Shown: positions 22,001 to 33,247, counted from the first letter of the stretch. The stretch: DNA of 64,000 bases from Nereocystis luetkeana (GCA_031213475.1 JARUPZ010000013.1:4196739-4260738), one strand, 5' to 3'. Numbers and translations: made by a program. The notes: a model not told the origin generated them from the letters alone.

Positions 22001-23830
22001 CCGTACTCTTAAGGTGCTTGTAAAAGCCTCTTTGGTCGTTGTTCGCTAGGAGTCGTTCGGTTTCGGCAAGGTACGCTTCGAAGTACGCATGCAGTCCTGC
22101 GGCAATCACCTTCTGCAGGTTCGCACACGCAGATCTCAGGGTCTTCCACGCGGTTCTGTCCCGGGGGTGGGCACGCAAGAATTGTCGTGCATCCTCCCTC
22201 GCTGTCCATGCTGGCATGAATGCGGCCAAGGTTTCGGCAGACTCACACCATCCATGTCTGCGGTGGCGACGTGCAGGGGGTGGTACCTCTTTTTCGACCG
22301 CATCAATAACAGCCGCAGTGAAAATCTCAACCATACCAGACGTATTACGGGGCTGGATAGGCTGGTTGAGAGTGGAGATGATCCTGGAGACTACTCGTTC
22401 ACGACAATTTCCATCGGACATAAAAAGCTGCCTGTCGAACTCTCGGCATTTCGTCGGTCTACGTATTTGTCTGTTGGGCGCAAAACGACCACCGAGTCGG
22501 ACTTTGATATACAAGATGTTGTGGTCTGAGTCAGCCTTAGCTGGGGCAGGAGGCTGTGGGACGACTTTCGCATCTTGTACTCTAGGTCGATGGACTTGAC
22601 GGGTTAGGATGTAGTCAATCCGCTTACGGTCATTCGGGCCGGTGCCGTTGTAAGTATGCGATATCCCACCCTTGCGCGTGCTGAAAAACGTGTTGGTGAG
22701 AGCCAACTTGCAATTGGTGGCGAACGACAGGAGCCGTCTGCCATTATCGTTACGAACATCACGTCCATACGCTCCCAGCACTCTGCTTTCATCATCACCG
22801 CACCCTTCCTTCCTCTGTCCAGTTCGCGCGTTGGCATCCATCAGTACAAACAGACACTCTTTCGTCGGGATTTTTTTCACCAAGTACTCCAGCTTCTGCC
22901 AGAAGATACCTTTCAGTTCGGCGTCCTTGGTACAATCAGTTGGAGCATACGCAACGACGAAATTGACTGCCTCGCATTTGCCAGCCAGCTCAAAGCGCAT
23001 AGACATTAGCCGCTCGTCAACGAACTGATGAGTATACACAGACTTACTGCACAACGATTCCTTGACAGCTAGGCCTACTCCGTACAGCCCTTGCCTGGTG
23101 GCTGTTGTTTCCTGTCCTGAACAGAAAACACGATACCCTGCCGCACGGAACGTCGTGCTGCCGGACCTCCGAGTTTCTTGCAGGCCAATGAAGTCACAGC
23201 CGAGTTGCCGTCCCTTCGCCAGTACCCGCTCGTCATGTCCGTACCCGTTCTTCCCCTTTACAGCCAGGGTGCGCACATTGTAGGTCGCTACCGTCACAAG
23301 TGCCTCCTTCTGTCTCTTACGAGCCTCGCGTGCTGCTTTCTTTGCCAGCCGACGTGAGGCTCGTCCCCGCCTTCTTTTTTTCTTTTTTTGTTTCTTTTTT
23401 TTCTCTATGGCGAAAGTGGCTCTCCGTTTCGTAGCCCGGTACGCGCCTTGGTTTCCGTTGGCTGGGTGCAGCCGTCCCAACCCACGCCGACAATCCCATC
23501 CTTCCTGTCGTGCATGCATACCCACGCTGTGGCCAGCCTCTCCACTCCACCGGCTGCCCACGTAGCGCTCTCTGCTGTGGTGATGTACCCGTCCCGCCTG
23601 AGGGATGAACTCCTCGGCGTCGGGGTTAAGAAGAAAAAACATCACCACCACCCCACGCGGTCCTTAAAGCGAGCAGGCCACCAGCCGGACCGCGCAAGGT
23701 TCCCTACCTACGTAGTCCGAAGCTCGATGTTCGTGTGACTGTCGCTAGACCGCTGCAGGTCCTGGCAGACTTCCTCGGCCCACCCCAAGGACGGGGCAGG
23801 CCGAAGCAGGCAGAGGTACCTGGTATCAGT
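19042..23830 (-). mobile_element. LINE (endonuclease/RT non-LTR element), near full length
   Basis: On the minus strand: about 180 bp 5' leader, the 1246-codon ORF (23651-19911) and an 870-bp 3' UTR that is pyrimidine-rich on the element's own strand and ends ..GGTTTAATGTGAAGAAC followed by a (CA)n tail instead of poly-A. The 3' end is fixed by four other copies sharing it; the 5' end is estimated. A 1-kb truncated copy at 51491-52540 differs by only about five substitutions plus a poly-A expansion, so the family moved recently. No clear target-site duplication was found by eye. Confidence 0.85.
19911..23651 (-). CDS. LINE ORF: AP-endonuclease and reverse transcriptase, 1246 aa
   Basis: One uninterrupted frame. 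Residues 84-115 are a lysine/arginine-rich block, probably RNA or nuclear binding. Residues 118-385 are an AP-like endonuclease: TYNVR (Asn125), GLQET (Glu159), MDANARTG (Asp272), RIDYIL, and SDHN (374-377). Residues about 630-930 are the reverse transcriptase: GPDGLP, the NNYRGISL block, EEQCGFRPARSTIDMLF, FIDLQKAYD (763-771, first catalytic Asp), GLRQGCVLSPLLF, and LYADDAG (YADD 888-891). The C-terminus has RRLFFAGGVARQS and GQCKTWHRC but no clear RNase H and no CCHC knuckle. All catalytic residues are present, so the protein looks functional. It nicks target DNA and copies its RNA there. The clade (RTE/CR1-like) is not settled. It may mobilise the SINEs nearby. Confidence 0.9.
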   Translation of the reverse strand: MVVMFFLLNPDAEEFIPQAGRVHHHSRERYVGSRWSGEAGHSVGMHARQEGWDCRRGLGRLHPANGNQGAYRATKRRATFAIEKKKKQKKKKRRRGRASRRLAKKAAREARKRQKEALVTVATYNVRTLAVKGKNGYGHDERVLAKGRQLGCDFIGLQETRRSGSTTFRAAGYRVFCSGQETTATRQGLYGVGLAVKESLCSKSVYTHQFVDERLMSMRFELAGKCEAVNFVVAYAPTDCTKDAELKGIFWQKLEYLVKKIPTKECLFVLMDANARTGQRKEGCGDDESRVLGAYGRDVRNDNGRRLLSFATNCKLALTNTFFSTRKGGISHTYNGTGPNDRKRIDYILTRQVHRPRVQDAKVVPQPPAPAKADSDHNILYIKVRLGGRFAPNRQIRRPTKCREFDRQLFMSDGNCRERVVSRIISTLNQPIQPRNTSGMVEIFTAAVIDAVEKEVPPPARRHRRHGWCESAETLAAFMPAWTAREDARQFLRAHPRDRTAWKTLRSACANLQKVIAAGLHAYFEAYLAETERLLANNDQRGFYKHLKSTVGLEGTKARSEQFIRDEDGTILRDKVRIRERWAGFYHKLLNTKSLKLDPTIIDLLPPRPPKLSLEDEPSIDEMTEALKGMSNWKAVGPDGLPVELLKIDHPAFAQRFHNILVNVWLTGEVPQQWKDAIIKVLHKKKDRTDCNNYRGISLVAHAGKVLLKIVASRLSNYCETEELLPEEQCGFRPARSTIDMLFVVRRLQELGRQRKIPLYVCFIDLQKAYDSVDRELLWKVLTRFGIPTKMLRIIRNFHDGMRARVRTDDGELSEWFDVTQGLRQGCVLSPLLFNVFFAAALHVVLVRFSQDEAIVRDLVQLLEAGVVRTGKEEPLACVRRSVWGMLYADDAGIVSKSAEGLAKMMTVIVTVFEAAGLTVSEKKTETMVLQTPDRTTLAPPLVIEAAGQRYKQTTQFLYLGGVIHENADLSLEIDRRIRLMRACFKRFGPELYDRTTAPLSLKVRMLKAEVIETLLYGCVTWTLRAEHFAKLRTAHHQALLRVIGFQRRLRTDHATLSYAKALKMTRCESIETTIRKRRLFFAGGVARQSKERLPNRVMLGTIAGGENPRPGGQCKTWHRCIVEDLREFRATEGSTEVAPLVFGVETALWSTAAKKVGKWYRGILEAAERFMVRWHEAEAEMSRQRRASAVDGAQRNGGGGGNRRSGIKPDRVNAERGGNRRGRRETAVDESRKEMADRVARHQVD

Positions 23831-23885
23831 TATCAATTTTGAAAGATTCAGTACGGATACGTAAAGAAGCACCCGCATACCTGGT

Positions 23886-24001
23886 ATGTGTGTGTGTGTT
23901 CTTCACATTAAACCGTTCTTTCTACCCGTCGACATCCAGCACAACCAGTGTCCGTGCCGATTCTTCAATCCTAGAAGAGATACAAGTTCTGTGGTCACAA
24001 A
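23886..24001 (-). mobile_element. LINE 3'-tail fragment, 116 bp
   Basis: TGTGTGTGTGTTCTTCACATTAA.. through GTTCTGTGGTCACAAA matches the last 115 bp of the LINE. It is severely 5'-truncated, lies about 60 bp beyond the full element's 5' end in the same orientation, and has its own (TG)n end, so it is a separate insertion. Confidence 0.85.
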
Positions 24002-24225
24002 TACAGCTCGTACGTGGGAAGATATTACCCGAGTTCTTCCGCAGGGTCATCATGTTGATTGTTCCCCGAGTGTGGTGCCATCTGTCATCAGATTCTGTTT
24101 TTTCTCGTCGAGCTGGGATCTATGAGCGCATGCATACTCGTGCGCCACAGCAGTAATATACGACAGCAGCTGCTTAGCAGCTACATCAGCAATGATATCC
24201 TCTTTCAGCTAAGGCGCGCGGCCTA

Positions 24226-24582
24226 TGTATGTGAAGGTGTTACCTACTGAGCTATTATAGGGGTAAAAGACGGATCGAATGCCAGGCCCAAGGTAATCCT
24301 TACAACACTCTCCCCCCCCTCTAAACGGCGGGATCTTTGGGTCGTCGGAACCGTATACATACTTCCGTACGCTGACCTACCCGCTTCGTTTCATTGCCTG
24401 AAGAACCAGGGAGATGAGTTTTTTAGGTGTGCAAGCGCAAGCGTTTCTGTAAAAGAAACGTTCGAAGTGAGGTTCGAACCCGTGATGACCTGGACGACGT
24501 CAAATATGAAGGTGTTTTTAGCTGGGCTATAGGGATAAAAGACCGATCGATTACCCGGCCCGAGGTAATCCTTGTAACAACT
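24226..24582 (-). mobile_element. SINE-C, copy 1 (tRNA-derived, dimeric)
   Basis: Read on the minus strand. The + strand shows GAGGTTCGAACCCGTGATG (complement of a B box/T arm) near 24470 and two A-box complements, GTTACCTACTGAGCTATTAT (24240) and a decayed one near 24510. GGTAATCCTTACAAC-like blocks follow each A-box complement, so the unit is a dimer. Homologous to 36841-37213. Confidence 0.7.
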
Positions 24583-25555
24583 ACCCGTGGTGTCCACGTT
24601 GAGAACATGCTTTAGAAATATACTGTTTTTGCGTTCCAGGGCATTTGCAGTCATGCGTCAGGTTTTTTGGGGAATTAATAGGGGGTTCTATAGCGGAGCA
24701 CGCAGAGGTTTTGGGCGATCATAACTGTTGGGCAGGGTGCGAGGGGTTTGATAGTTCACGAGTTGATAGACTTCGACGCAACCGGGACGTTTTTATTAAT
24801 AATAGGAAAGGCTTACTTGCCTGGCACTACAACGGAGCGATATCACGCCGGCCGAATTTGACAACCATGTAGAGGCGGGAAACAGGCCCTGAGTTGCAAA
24901 GGAAGTGAGTAGAGAAACTTCTCAGATGGCCAGGGCTGCATCCTCAGATGGCCAGACTTTGTAGACGTAACGATCCACTCGACACAAAACATACGTGTTT
25001 CCGCTTGGAGTAGAGAACACAGGTTGTCCTGGGATGGGCGTTGACTCAACAAAATCTGCCGACGCGTTCCTTTCAGCATGGACTCGGTCGGAAAAGTAGC
25101 GCAAACAGCGCGAGAAGGGGCTTTTCAAGCGGCCCTCAATCACTCAATCACTCAATCACTCAATCGCTCAAGCGGGTTCCATCGTGTCTTATTAGACGCC
25201 GCATCCATGCAATATGTTGGTTTCTGCTGGAAAGGGGAATATTTTGTGCGATCCTCGCCATGTTTTGGTTGGTGCTCATCACCGGTAGTACCGCACACTG
25301 GCTTGTTCTCGGCAAAAAAAGCACAGTACCTGCGGGAGTAGGGCGTACCGGTCATGGCGTGGAGAGACCACTTTCACATGTATGTGATGAATTTTCGCTC
25401 GACGAAATAACTAAATAGCACAGACACAATTAGAATGACCTGCTCGAGCTGCGGTACGCTCGACCCTGTGCGTGTTCCACGGAGCAGGCTACTTAATGCA
25501 GGTGATGAATCGTGTTTAGATGCCTACTACGCGCCTCTTATGCTTCGGAGTAGGA
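24583..25555. other. Unassigned stretch
   Basis: No gene recognised. It contains a short (CAATCACT)n minisatellite at 25137-25170 and a tandem CTCAGATGGCCAG duplication at 24919-24956. On the minus strand 25143-24922 a frame reads VFSTPSGNTYVLCRVDRYVY, protein-like but unrecognised. Confidence 0.4.
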
Positions 25556-25559
25556 GCGA

Positions 25560-28060
25560 CCGATGCCTCATCTGAGGGTGCGGAGGAGTATTGAAAGGCC
25601 CTTCAGGGGTAGCTTTCAAAGCAGCGGATGGCTTCATAATGGAGGTGGTTGGCGAGCACATTATTACCGTGAAGGAAATCACGCACCACTCGAGTCGCTG
25701 CAACTATACGGAGAGGCACAACCCCTCGAGATTAAAGAGTCCACAGAGGTGGTAGACAAGGACAACATGGCAGTGCTCCCCACGCGTGCCGGCGCGGAAC
25801 GTCACAGAGTCCACAGCTTCACGAGTTGATCATTGAATTCGTTGGGCTACACGGTTTCACTGCTTCTACCTGGAGTTTACGTCGGGTGCGGTCGGCGGAT
25901 AGCGAAGAGGCGGACGGAATATATATCATTGGCAGACTACGAGGACTAATTCCGATTTAATGAGAAGGTGTTTGGCGGCCTCTGGCGAGAGTGGGGAGAT
26001 ATAGACGTAGACATGATGGCCACGACGGCATCCGCACAGTGCATATCAAAAATGTTTAATTGTTTTCGAGGTACGACATCGATGTCAGCGCGGGGGTAGA
26101 TGTTTTCAGCCAGGGCGTGACCATGATCCCGCACTCTGAGAGGGAGTGTTTCGGCTTCTGTCTTTCGCCCCCCCCCCCCCCAGACATGGTGGGTGTGGTT
26201 CTGCAATATCTAGAGGAGATAAAAGCTCATGCAGTGGTGATCGGACCAAACCAGAGACCATCGTGGTTTCTCAGACTAGAAGGGGCGAGCGTACGCACGA
26301 CGCCGATCTCTGAGCCGCGGTAAATACATCAGTTTTTCAAGATGCACCACCAAAGAGGCACAGGGGTTTTCACGTTTCAATATCGGGGAATGCGGGCACT
26401 GGAGACAGATCTTCAAAGGAAAAATGGCACTATTAATAACATAAACTGAACCATCTAAAGAAAAAAAAACGACATATTGGTTTTCTCTCCTTTCGATCAA
26501 TGTGCTGCAGGGCACGACAGGCTCTCGACTAGCCGCGATATATTCACCGGTGCAACGAGAAAAGTGACGAAAACCATACTAGCTATGCTCCAACCGGCTC
26601 CGGTACGTTCACCGGTACAACGAGAAAACTGACGAAGCGCATCTATTATAAGGGTACCAGTAGTTCGATGACGAGACCTGTGCCCAGAACGCCAAGGTGA
26701 AAACGACGAACGACGTCGTCTTCTGCCGATGGTGTGGGGAGTCGAGGGAGGCCGACAATTGCGGACAGACGGACACCACCATCATCGAACATGAAAAGAC
26801 AGTGGGCAGACGACTTTTTTTATACAATTTTTTATGGCTTTGGCAGAGAGCACTTCCGAGATGAGAAGAATGTTCAACCACGAGTTTGTTCCACCGATTC
26901 CTTCTGCCAGGCAACAAGGTAGGAGCCGAGTACATGGTCCCGGCACAGCCTGAAGACATAGCTATTAATAGTGGCGTTTTTGTGTAGGCTGGATGCTTCT
27001 TGTGAAAGCCGACGCTCAGTAGTACACAGAATGCACCGCACGGTGGCAGCGACGGAGAGTTTGATTGCTTGCTGCTTAGAGACAGGGACGTGTGGAAAAA
27101 GAAAAGTACACGACTCCCTACAATATCAAACCATGTCTAAACGCTAGCGGTGGCGTACGAGCGAGACTTGGGGACATCAACAGGTTGGTGCGACAAGCTG
27201 AGGGTAGGTAACCCGGTAAGGACCGATTTGACGAATGGCGTTCACGTGGTCAGGATAAAGGCGAGCGGGTGTGTTAGTAAAACAAGCGCACCAGCACCAC
27301 TACGCAATCACCTAGTAGAGCCAATAGGAGCGCCGATGCAGCAGCAACGGAAGGCTACGACGGACCAGACCCAGAAGGTGATACCCTCAAGGAACATATC
27401 TGTGCTCATGGTAGCGTTCAGTACGATGACGCGTGGGGACGAGTTGACGCGCACACTCGTCTAAGGCATTCTCAGACTGACAAACCGTAGCGGATTCATG
27501 TTCAACTTTCGATGGGATGGCACAATGAGGGACAGCGGGGTGGACCATGATCCCGCACGAGGAGGTTCGCGTGGTGACATTTCCGATCATGCCAGTAGAT
27601 CAGCGGATAGCGGCCGGAACACACGCGGGAGGGGACACGACTCAGGGTTACCTGTTCCTACAAATAACATCAGGGGAAGACAGAGTGCCAGAGAGAGGAT
27701 CCTTGTTCCTCACAGCTCCACAAAGGACGGTTTCGCTCAAGGATCATTTAGAAGCATCAAACGTTGAGCAATCATTCTTCACGCACTCGTTTAGTTCAGG
27801 AGAGGAGGCTTCGCGAGCATGCACAGGAGAGGATGTGGAAACGATTATGCAGAGAGCATTCTGGGAGAGTCCAAAAACGGCATGGAGGCACATACATGAG
27901 GCTACCCGAAGTACTTTCCCCAGGAACGACCGGATACACTAAGGTCAAAGGGATTGCTGATGAGCAATAGAGGGAAATCAACGAATTTCCGTTGAAGGAA
28001 CTCGGACAATCGTGAGTGGCGTTCGGTAACGCGCCCATGATGGAACAGAGCTATTTTAGA
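25560..28060 (+). mobile_element. DIRS-like tyrosine-recombinase retroelement, fossil
   Basis: Two parts can be told apart. About 25560-26330 resembles the RNase H and adjoining region of DIRS-type elements, with a stretch PDMVGVVLQYLEEIKAHAVV that I associate with that family. About 27150-28060 resembles the tyrosine recombinase of the same elements (peptide blocks around LMVAFSTMTRGDELTRT and TIMQRAFWESPKTAW). The order RNase H then recombinase is that of DIRS. Upstream reverse transcriptase and the ends were not found. It is clearly broken, with many breaks, and old. A Crypton-type DNA element is the alternative for the recombinase part. Confidence 0.5.
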
Positions 28061-28652
28061 GTCGACTAGCCACCGACGAGGAAAGTGAAGAATGGGATAA
28101 AACGGCCTGACAGTGTGTGCGTGCAATCTGTACACGAATTACACGATCCATAGTACGAAAGGACTGTTGAAAGTAAGGCTGGGGGAGCAGAACCGACAAT
28201 GGGAAGGGTTTCCATCCCTTCGTCCCATACTCTAAACCGAAAAACTGCCGACAAGATACAAACGGATCCTTGGCCAAAGGAGGTTGAAGTTAGTTCCAGA
28301 ACAGTTCCCGATCCCCGTATCGAGAACCACCTCATCGTGGACAAACCTGCAGCTCTGACAAGATCATTGGGCAAGCTCTGCTTCTTCTTAGAGCCCATAA
28401 AGAAGCAAGAAAAGTAATCGAGTACAAACTCATAATATTGGAGTACGGTGTAAATTTTGTTCAGGTAAGGAAGTCGGGAGATATTCCACGCGCACACGCA
28501 AATGCACGAGCATAGATGGGCACCAGGTATTCTTTATCTTCCGAGAAACAAACGCAAAGTGGATGACATGCGCGAATTGATCAATGCTCTGTGGCGGTTT
28601 TCCCCGATGGGGCGGAAGCGCCTTCGCAAAAGGAAACCCTTTCATACCATAC

Positions 28653-28762
28653 TATTACGGGGGACCATAGAAAGTGGGACCAAAAACTGTCAGTAAAAAT
28701 AGGGAACTATGTAGGTTTTCGTGTGTAGCGTAGGTCCTATTTACTAATGTCCCCCAGTCATA
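28653..28762. mobile_element. MITE-1, copy 4 (diverged)
   Basis: TATTACGGGGGACCATAG left end; the middle keeps TCAGTAAAAATAGGGAA and GTAGGTTTTCGTGTGTAGCG; the right end GTCCCCCAGTCATA is eroded. Confidence 0.8.
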
Positions 28763-30850
28763 TCTGAGGACAAAACTGTCGACAAGATACAAACGGATTT
28801 AGAGTAGCATCCTTGCTGAGCAACAATGGTTAGCTGTACATTCTTAGAATATAAAAAACTCAGCCTCAAATTCCTAACCACCGAAGTCTTAAAACGGTTT
28901 CGTGTAATGTATATAATTTCTTCTCCTCGTCCACAGATCTTCTCCTCTTCGAGGCCGCTGATATTGCAGACAACGAGCGGGAACATTACTTTTACCAGCT
29001 CTACGGAGCTCCCAGCTCATGCTCTATCACTCGATCGACACCGATTGAGTGCTTGGCTCTGTCACATGCAAGGATGATAATTGGTAGGTTTTGAGCCATT
29101 GATCTACGGCAAGAGCTGCAGGGCTAGCTGCGAGCCACGAGGCACGCCTTGAGTACGAGTGTACGTGTGCATCCCGTCAACTATGAGCTACGGTACCCCC
29201 TGGAAGCTGAGCCGCTCGACCGAGCCGCCAGGGTCGATTGTCGTCGTCAACTGGAGCTACTGTGAGCGACCTCAACGTCGTCGTACGAGTACATCGTCGG
29301 AAGACTGCTTGAACACGGCATGGAGTACGTCACCGGCAACACCAACAACAACATCAACCTGATCAACGCGGTGGGACGGACTAAACCATACAGAGGAGAG
29401 AGATCTCAAGAAATGGCCCACTGACACAGGAAGGATGGCTGCATCGTCATCATGCAATGCCCAACACATTTCCAGTAATGGAGGGTCATACTAAGCCAAC
29501 AGAGGCACAAGCAGAGGATAATGACCCGCTGCGAACGCCTTGTCTGCTATACACACCTCGTGGTACCCTACTGCAGCGTCAAGGCGTATACCACCGCGCG
29601 AACCAAGTCATCTATAGCCGTACACAATCTTGTACTTGATCACGGATACAAAAGCAGTAGCTCGTCTGGTGGCGATCCACGCTTAGGACGAGCGTGGCAC
29701 TTGTGGTGATGGCGGGAAAAAGACGCAAGAGTTAGAGTCCACGTACCCCCGGGTGATGAACAAAACCGATCGCACTTTGCAGGAAGCTTTACCAATGACA
29801 TCTATGGAGCCGGGTGAAGATCCCGACCCTAACATCATTCATGTAGGCTACGCGCATCCGCCGCCGACTCGCCGCGGTCAAGAAACCCGTGACCGATCGT
29901 CACTCTACTGACATCACCGTCCAAGGGCTCCCAGAGAGCTATCGCGACATCAAGCTTACGAGCTACAAGGATCCGGGAATTTCCGGCCACCATGAGACAC
30001 ACTTATTCGAACGATTTATATTAAGGAAGAAGACAGCATCAAGAAAAACTGCTGCACGTGACACGGTCATGAGGGCAGCAATATCCTTATCGGAGCCCAA
30101 CTTCACCGTCACCCGCTAGAACTGCGATAAAAAACGGCCGCTGTAAGAGCGGTGGGGCCGTGCCTGGCGATTTCTACGGCATAGGTAAAACACTCGGTGC
30201 TGGACGAACTAACAATAAGACTGGGAGCTGGGCGAAAGTGGTGCTCCGTGAAAAACACGGCCACACACGACGCCATCGAAGCGCAAAGGGCTCCGCGCCC
30301 AACGGGGACGACGTGTAACACGCACACGGCTACTGTACTGTGCTGGGAGTCGACACTGGGGGGAGGCCTACAGTCGATGTCGACGACGATATCGACAAGG
30401 GCTTTGAGTACTTCTGTTGAAACACCGGTCCAGTATCCGGGGTCTATGGATCGAAACGTTTTTCAAATCGCTGGAGTATCGTATTATCGCGGGGTCGTAG
30501 ACGCAGGTTCACAGATCCCGTAAAAAAGCGATTGAGGATGTCGGAAAAGGTACCTTCCGGAATCGTTGCAGCACCGACGCTGGGACACGCCGAGCTACGA
30601 GGTTGCCATAACAACACAACGTGGGCTTGCTGGAGAGAGATAGTTCAAGAACGGGCCACCGCAACATCTGCAACTATTGGGATTGCCTGGGAGAACATAT
30701 GCTGGAACTTCCACCTGGTGCACACGACCACCAGTTATCTGGATCGCGGGAAGAATATATTATCTTCCTGGGTCGAAGACGTTATCAGCTTAACGGAAAT
30801 ATTTTCTCTGTTTCGTAGCACCCGGTGTTCCTCAATATTTCGCAAAATGT
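28763..30850. other. Patchy, coding-like but broken stretch
   Basis: Short protein-like patches occur in changing frames, for example ATSTSSYEYIVGRLLEHG near 29280, TVQGLPESYRDIKLTSYKD near 29920 and SREEYIIFLGRRRYQL near 30740. This looks like a second decayed element or a host pseudogene; I cannot name it. Positions 28925-29060 are also homologous to 46590-46750. Confidence 0.35.
28925..29060. repeat. Dispersed repeat Q, copy 1
   Basis: Shares TCCTCTTCGAG, ACAACNA-rich middle, CAGCTC-like blocks and TCACTCGATCGACACCGATTGAGT with 46590-46750. The last block is a small hairpin (ACTCGATCGA / TNNATCGAGT). Confidence 0.5.
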
Positions 30851-32097
30851 GTGGAAGCTCCCGCTAGACTTCCATTTGACTTCCAAAACTTCGATTGGAG
30901 TTCCATTCGACTTATAGAAGTTCCATTCAGCTTCCAAAATAAATGTAGTGGAAGTCAACGTGAAAGTTGTGGAAGTTGAACGGAAGTCAAAGCTAAATTT
31001 CGGAAGTCGAATGGAAGTCGAGTGCAAGCTTTAGGAGTTAAACGGAAGCGGATCGGAAGTAGATGGAAACTTTCATTCACTCCCATGAAAGTTTCCACGT
31101 TGGAAGCTACTAGTAGCGCAAGCCAGGGGAAGTTTCCAAAGTAGAAGCAAAGTGGAATCTTCCACGGCCATGTCAGGTCGAAACTTCGTCCAGCTCCCAC
31201 TAAGCCTCCATATACCTTGATATAGTTCCACCTACTTCCAACCACTTCTACCTTTTCTTCCACCTACTTCCACCTGCTGCCACCCGCTTTCAACCACTTC
31301 CATTCAATTTCCAAAATCGTTATAACTCCCACCACTCCCACTTAACTTCTATATATTCCAATTGAGTTTTATCTTCAAGGAAGATTGCATCGGCGTCCGC
31401 AGAAGCTTCTGCCAACTCCCACACTCTACCCCGACCTGATCCCACCCGGATTTGAACATTTTTTACCCTGCTCCCACCAACAAGATGCAGATATATGATT
31501 AACCTCCTGCAGGAGCTGCCGGAGGCTGTGAGCGCGAAGCCCGAGCCGTAAACGGTCTGAAATCGGCGAACGGTCACAAATCTTCGGATGAGAGCGAACG
31601 GACGTTTTTGCGGACGTGGGGGATGGAAATTTCCGCAAGAAGAATGAAAGCCAAATGGAGGTTCGTACTGGAAGCTTAATGGAACTTAATGGAACTTTTT
31701 AATGGAAGTGGGCGGGAGTGTAAAAGTTTATTGGGGCACACATGAGAGTGAATGGAATTTTCCGCGGACGATGATGGAATATTCCGTAAAAAAAAAAGCA
31801 GATGCCCAATGAAAGTACTGGAAGCGCTTTGATCGGAAGGAATAATAGGAGAAGGTGGAAGGAGATGAAAACCCTGCTTGCCTAAAAGAGTGGATGGGAG
31901 CTTCTACGGACGTGAATGGAAGTTGCCGCGGAGATGCATGGAAGTGTATATTTCATGGGCTTCCATTATACTCACATGGACGCTTCCATTTGGAAGCTTC
32001 CACTCGACTTCCACTGGCCTTCCATTCAACTTCCCAAACTTCCATTTGACTTCCATTTATTTGACTTCCGAAACTGAAGTCGAGTGGAAGCTTCCAC
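30851..32097. repeat. Foldback array of TGGAAGTCGA / TCGACTTCCA words
   Basis: About 1.25 kb in which GGAAGT or ACTTCC occurs every 10-30 bp in both orientations, densest at 30860-31060 and 31990-32096. A perfect 21-bp inverted repeat closes the right cluster: 31991-32011 starts TGGAAGCTTCCACTC and pairs with 32076-32096. The left edge (30854 on, TGGAAGCTCCCGCTAGAC) matches the right terminus at about 18 of 21 positions, so the whole block may be one foldback transposon. No coding frame. The middle (31100-31950) has fewer words. Confidence 0.65.
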
Positions 32098-32276
32098 CCA
32101 TTTATCGAAGAATGAGGTGGGACCTTCGCACCACACAACTTCTTCGCACGGCGGGGCGGCACAAACGTGGTGTGCTGCTGAGACTCCGGTATATATACGG
32201 TATAATAGTACGAGCATGAGCTTGTTGGTGTTTTTAGGGGAAAACGATTAACTGCTACGAGTATTAATAATATTTG

Positions 32277-32395
32277 TATTACGGGGAACCATAGTTAATA
32301 GGACCAAATATCGTCAGTAAAAATGGCTAAATATATAGGTTTTTATGTATGCCATAGGCCCTATTAAGTGTGCCCCCCCGTAATAATAGTAGTTT
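32277..32395. mobile_element. MITE-1, copy 5
   Basis: TATTACGGGGAACCATAG to GTGCCCCCCCGTAATA with the signature ATCGTCAGTAAAAATGGC and ATAGGTTTTTATGTATGCC. Confidence 0.9.
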
Positions 32396-33150
32396 CTTGA
32401 ACTGCTCGCCCCTGTCCATCTGTCATACTGTTGTTAGAAGAAATGCTGAATGGCGTGGTATATTCCCAATCTACGGAATGAACCCGTCAAATATTTGTCT
32501 GTCAGTGTGTACGTATCAAAGCCCACACGCAGATTCTGTGTCTCATTTTTGGTTCTCGTGCTACTCAATGCGTTGGGCGTGTCACATCAGCAGCCTTTAC
32601 GTTGCCAGGTTGTGTGTTGTAGTTTGGTTTCGCGTTGTTGGCTGTAGAAGGGTTTATCAGTCGAAATCTAAGCAGGTACGGTTGATATTATTTCGACGCA
32701 GCAAAAAGGAATACTTAGTTTTTGTCATAGGATTCATCCCACTTAACATTTTTTAGTATTTTATAAAATATGCAGACAAGTACTCGTAGCTCAGACACAG
32801 GTAGGTGCACCGGCAAGCAAAATGAAAACCCGAACTGTCGGAAAGACAATATGGAACAGGATAAGGATATGTTGCGGCGAATATCAATCATCGAAATGAT
32901 CGGATATTTCGACCTGAAAGTTGAACAGCAGCTTGACTTCATATCCCACATCCATTGCTGGGTCACGTTAGAAACAACTACGACTATTATTAATAACGAC
33001 TATAATGCTGCTGTAACTGTAGTACGTACGCAACATCAATTGTTGTAGTAGTAGGCACCTACGATACCGGTTCGATGTCAGGGACACAGCAGTCTCATCT
33101 GGTTGATAGTTCGTACTAAGCCCCAACTAGTAACGGACGCCGAAATCGGG
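32396..33150. other. Unassigned stretch
   Basis: No gene recognised. A 92-codon frame (32770-33048, + strand) includes MEQDKDMLRRISIIEMIGY and is followed by TATTAATAACGAC-type low-complexity DNA; it might be an exon, but nothing confirms it. Confidence 0.35.
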
Positions 33151-33247
33151 TTAACCCTTTTTAGGACCCGAGTCCCGTTTAGGGTAAAAATCACTTGGAA
33201 TTAGACTGGTTTGTCCCCAAATCGGGACTGCGGTACTAAAGGGGTTG
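33151..33247. repeat. MITE-2 hairpin, copy 3
   Basis: TTAACCCTTTTTAGGACCCG to TGCGGTACTAAAGGGGTTGA around GTCCCGTTTAGGG..; 97 bp. Confidence 0.85.

Noticed and set aside
22039-22599. 186-codon + strand frame opposite the LINE
   Set aside because: Antisense shadow of the LINE ORF.
32370-32756. 128-codon + strand frame
   Set aside because: Starts inside the right end of MITE-1 copy 5; no domain seen.
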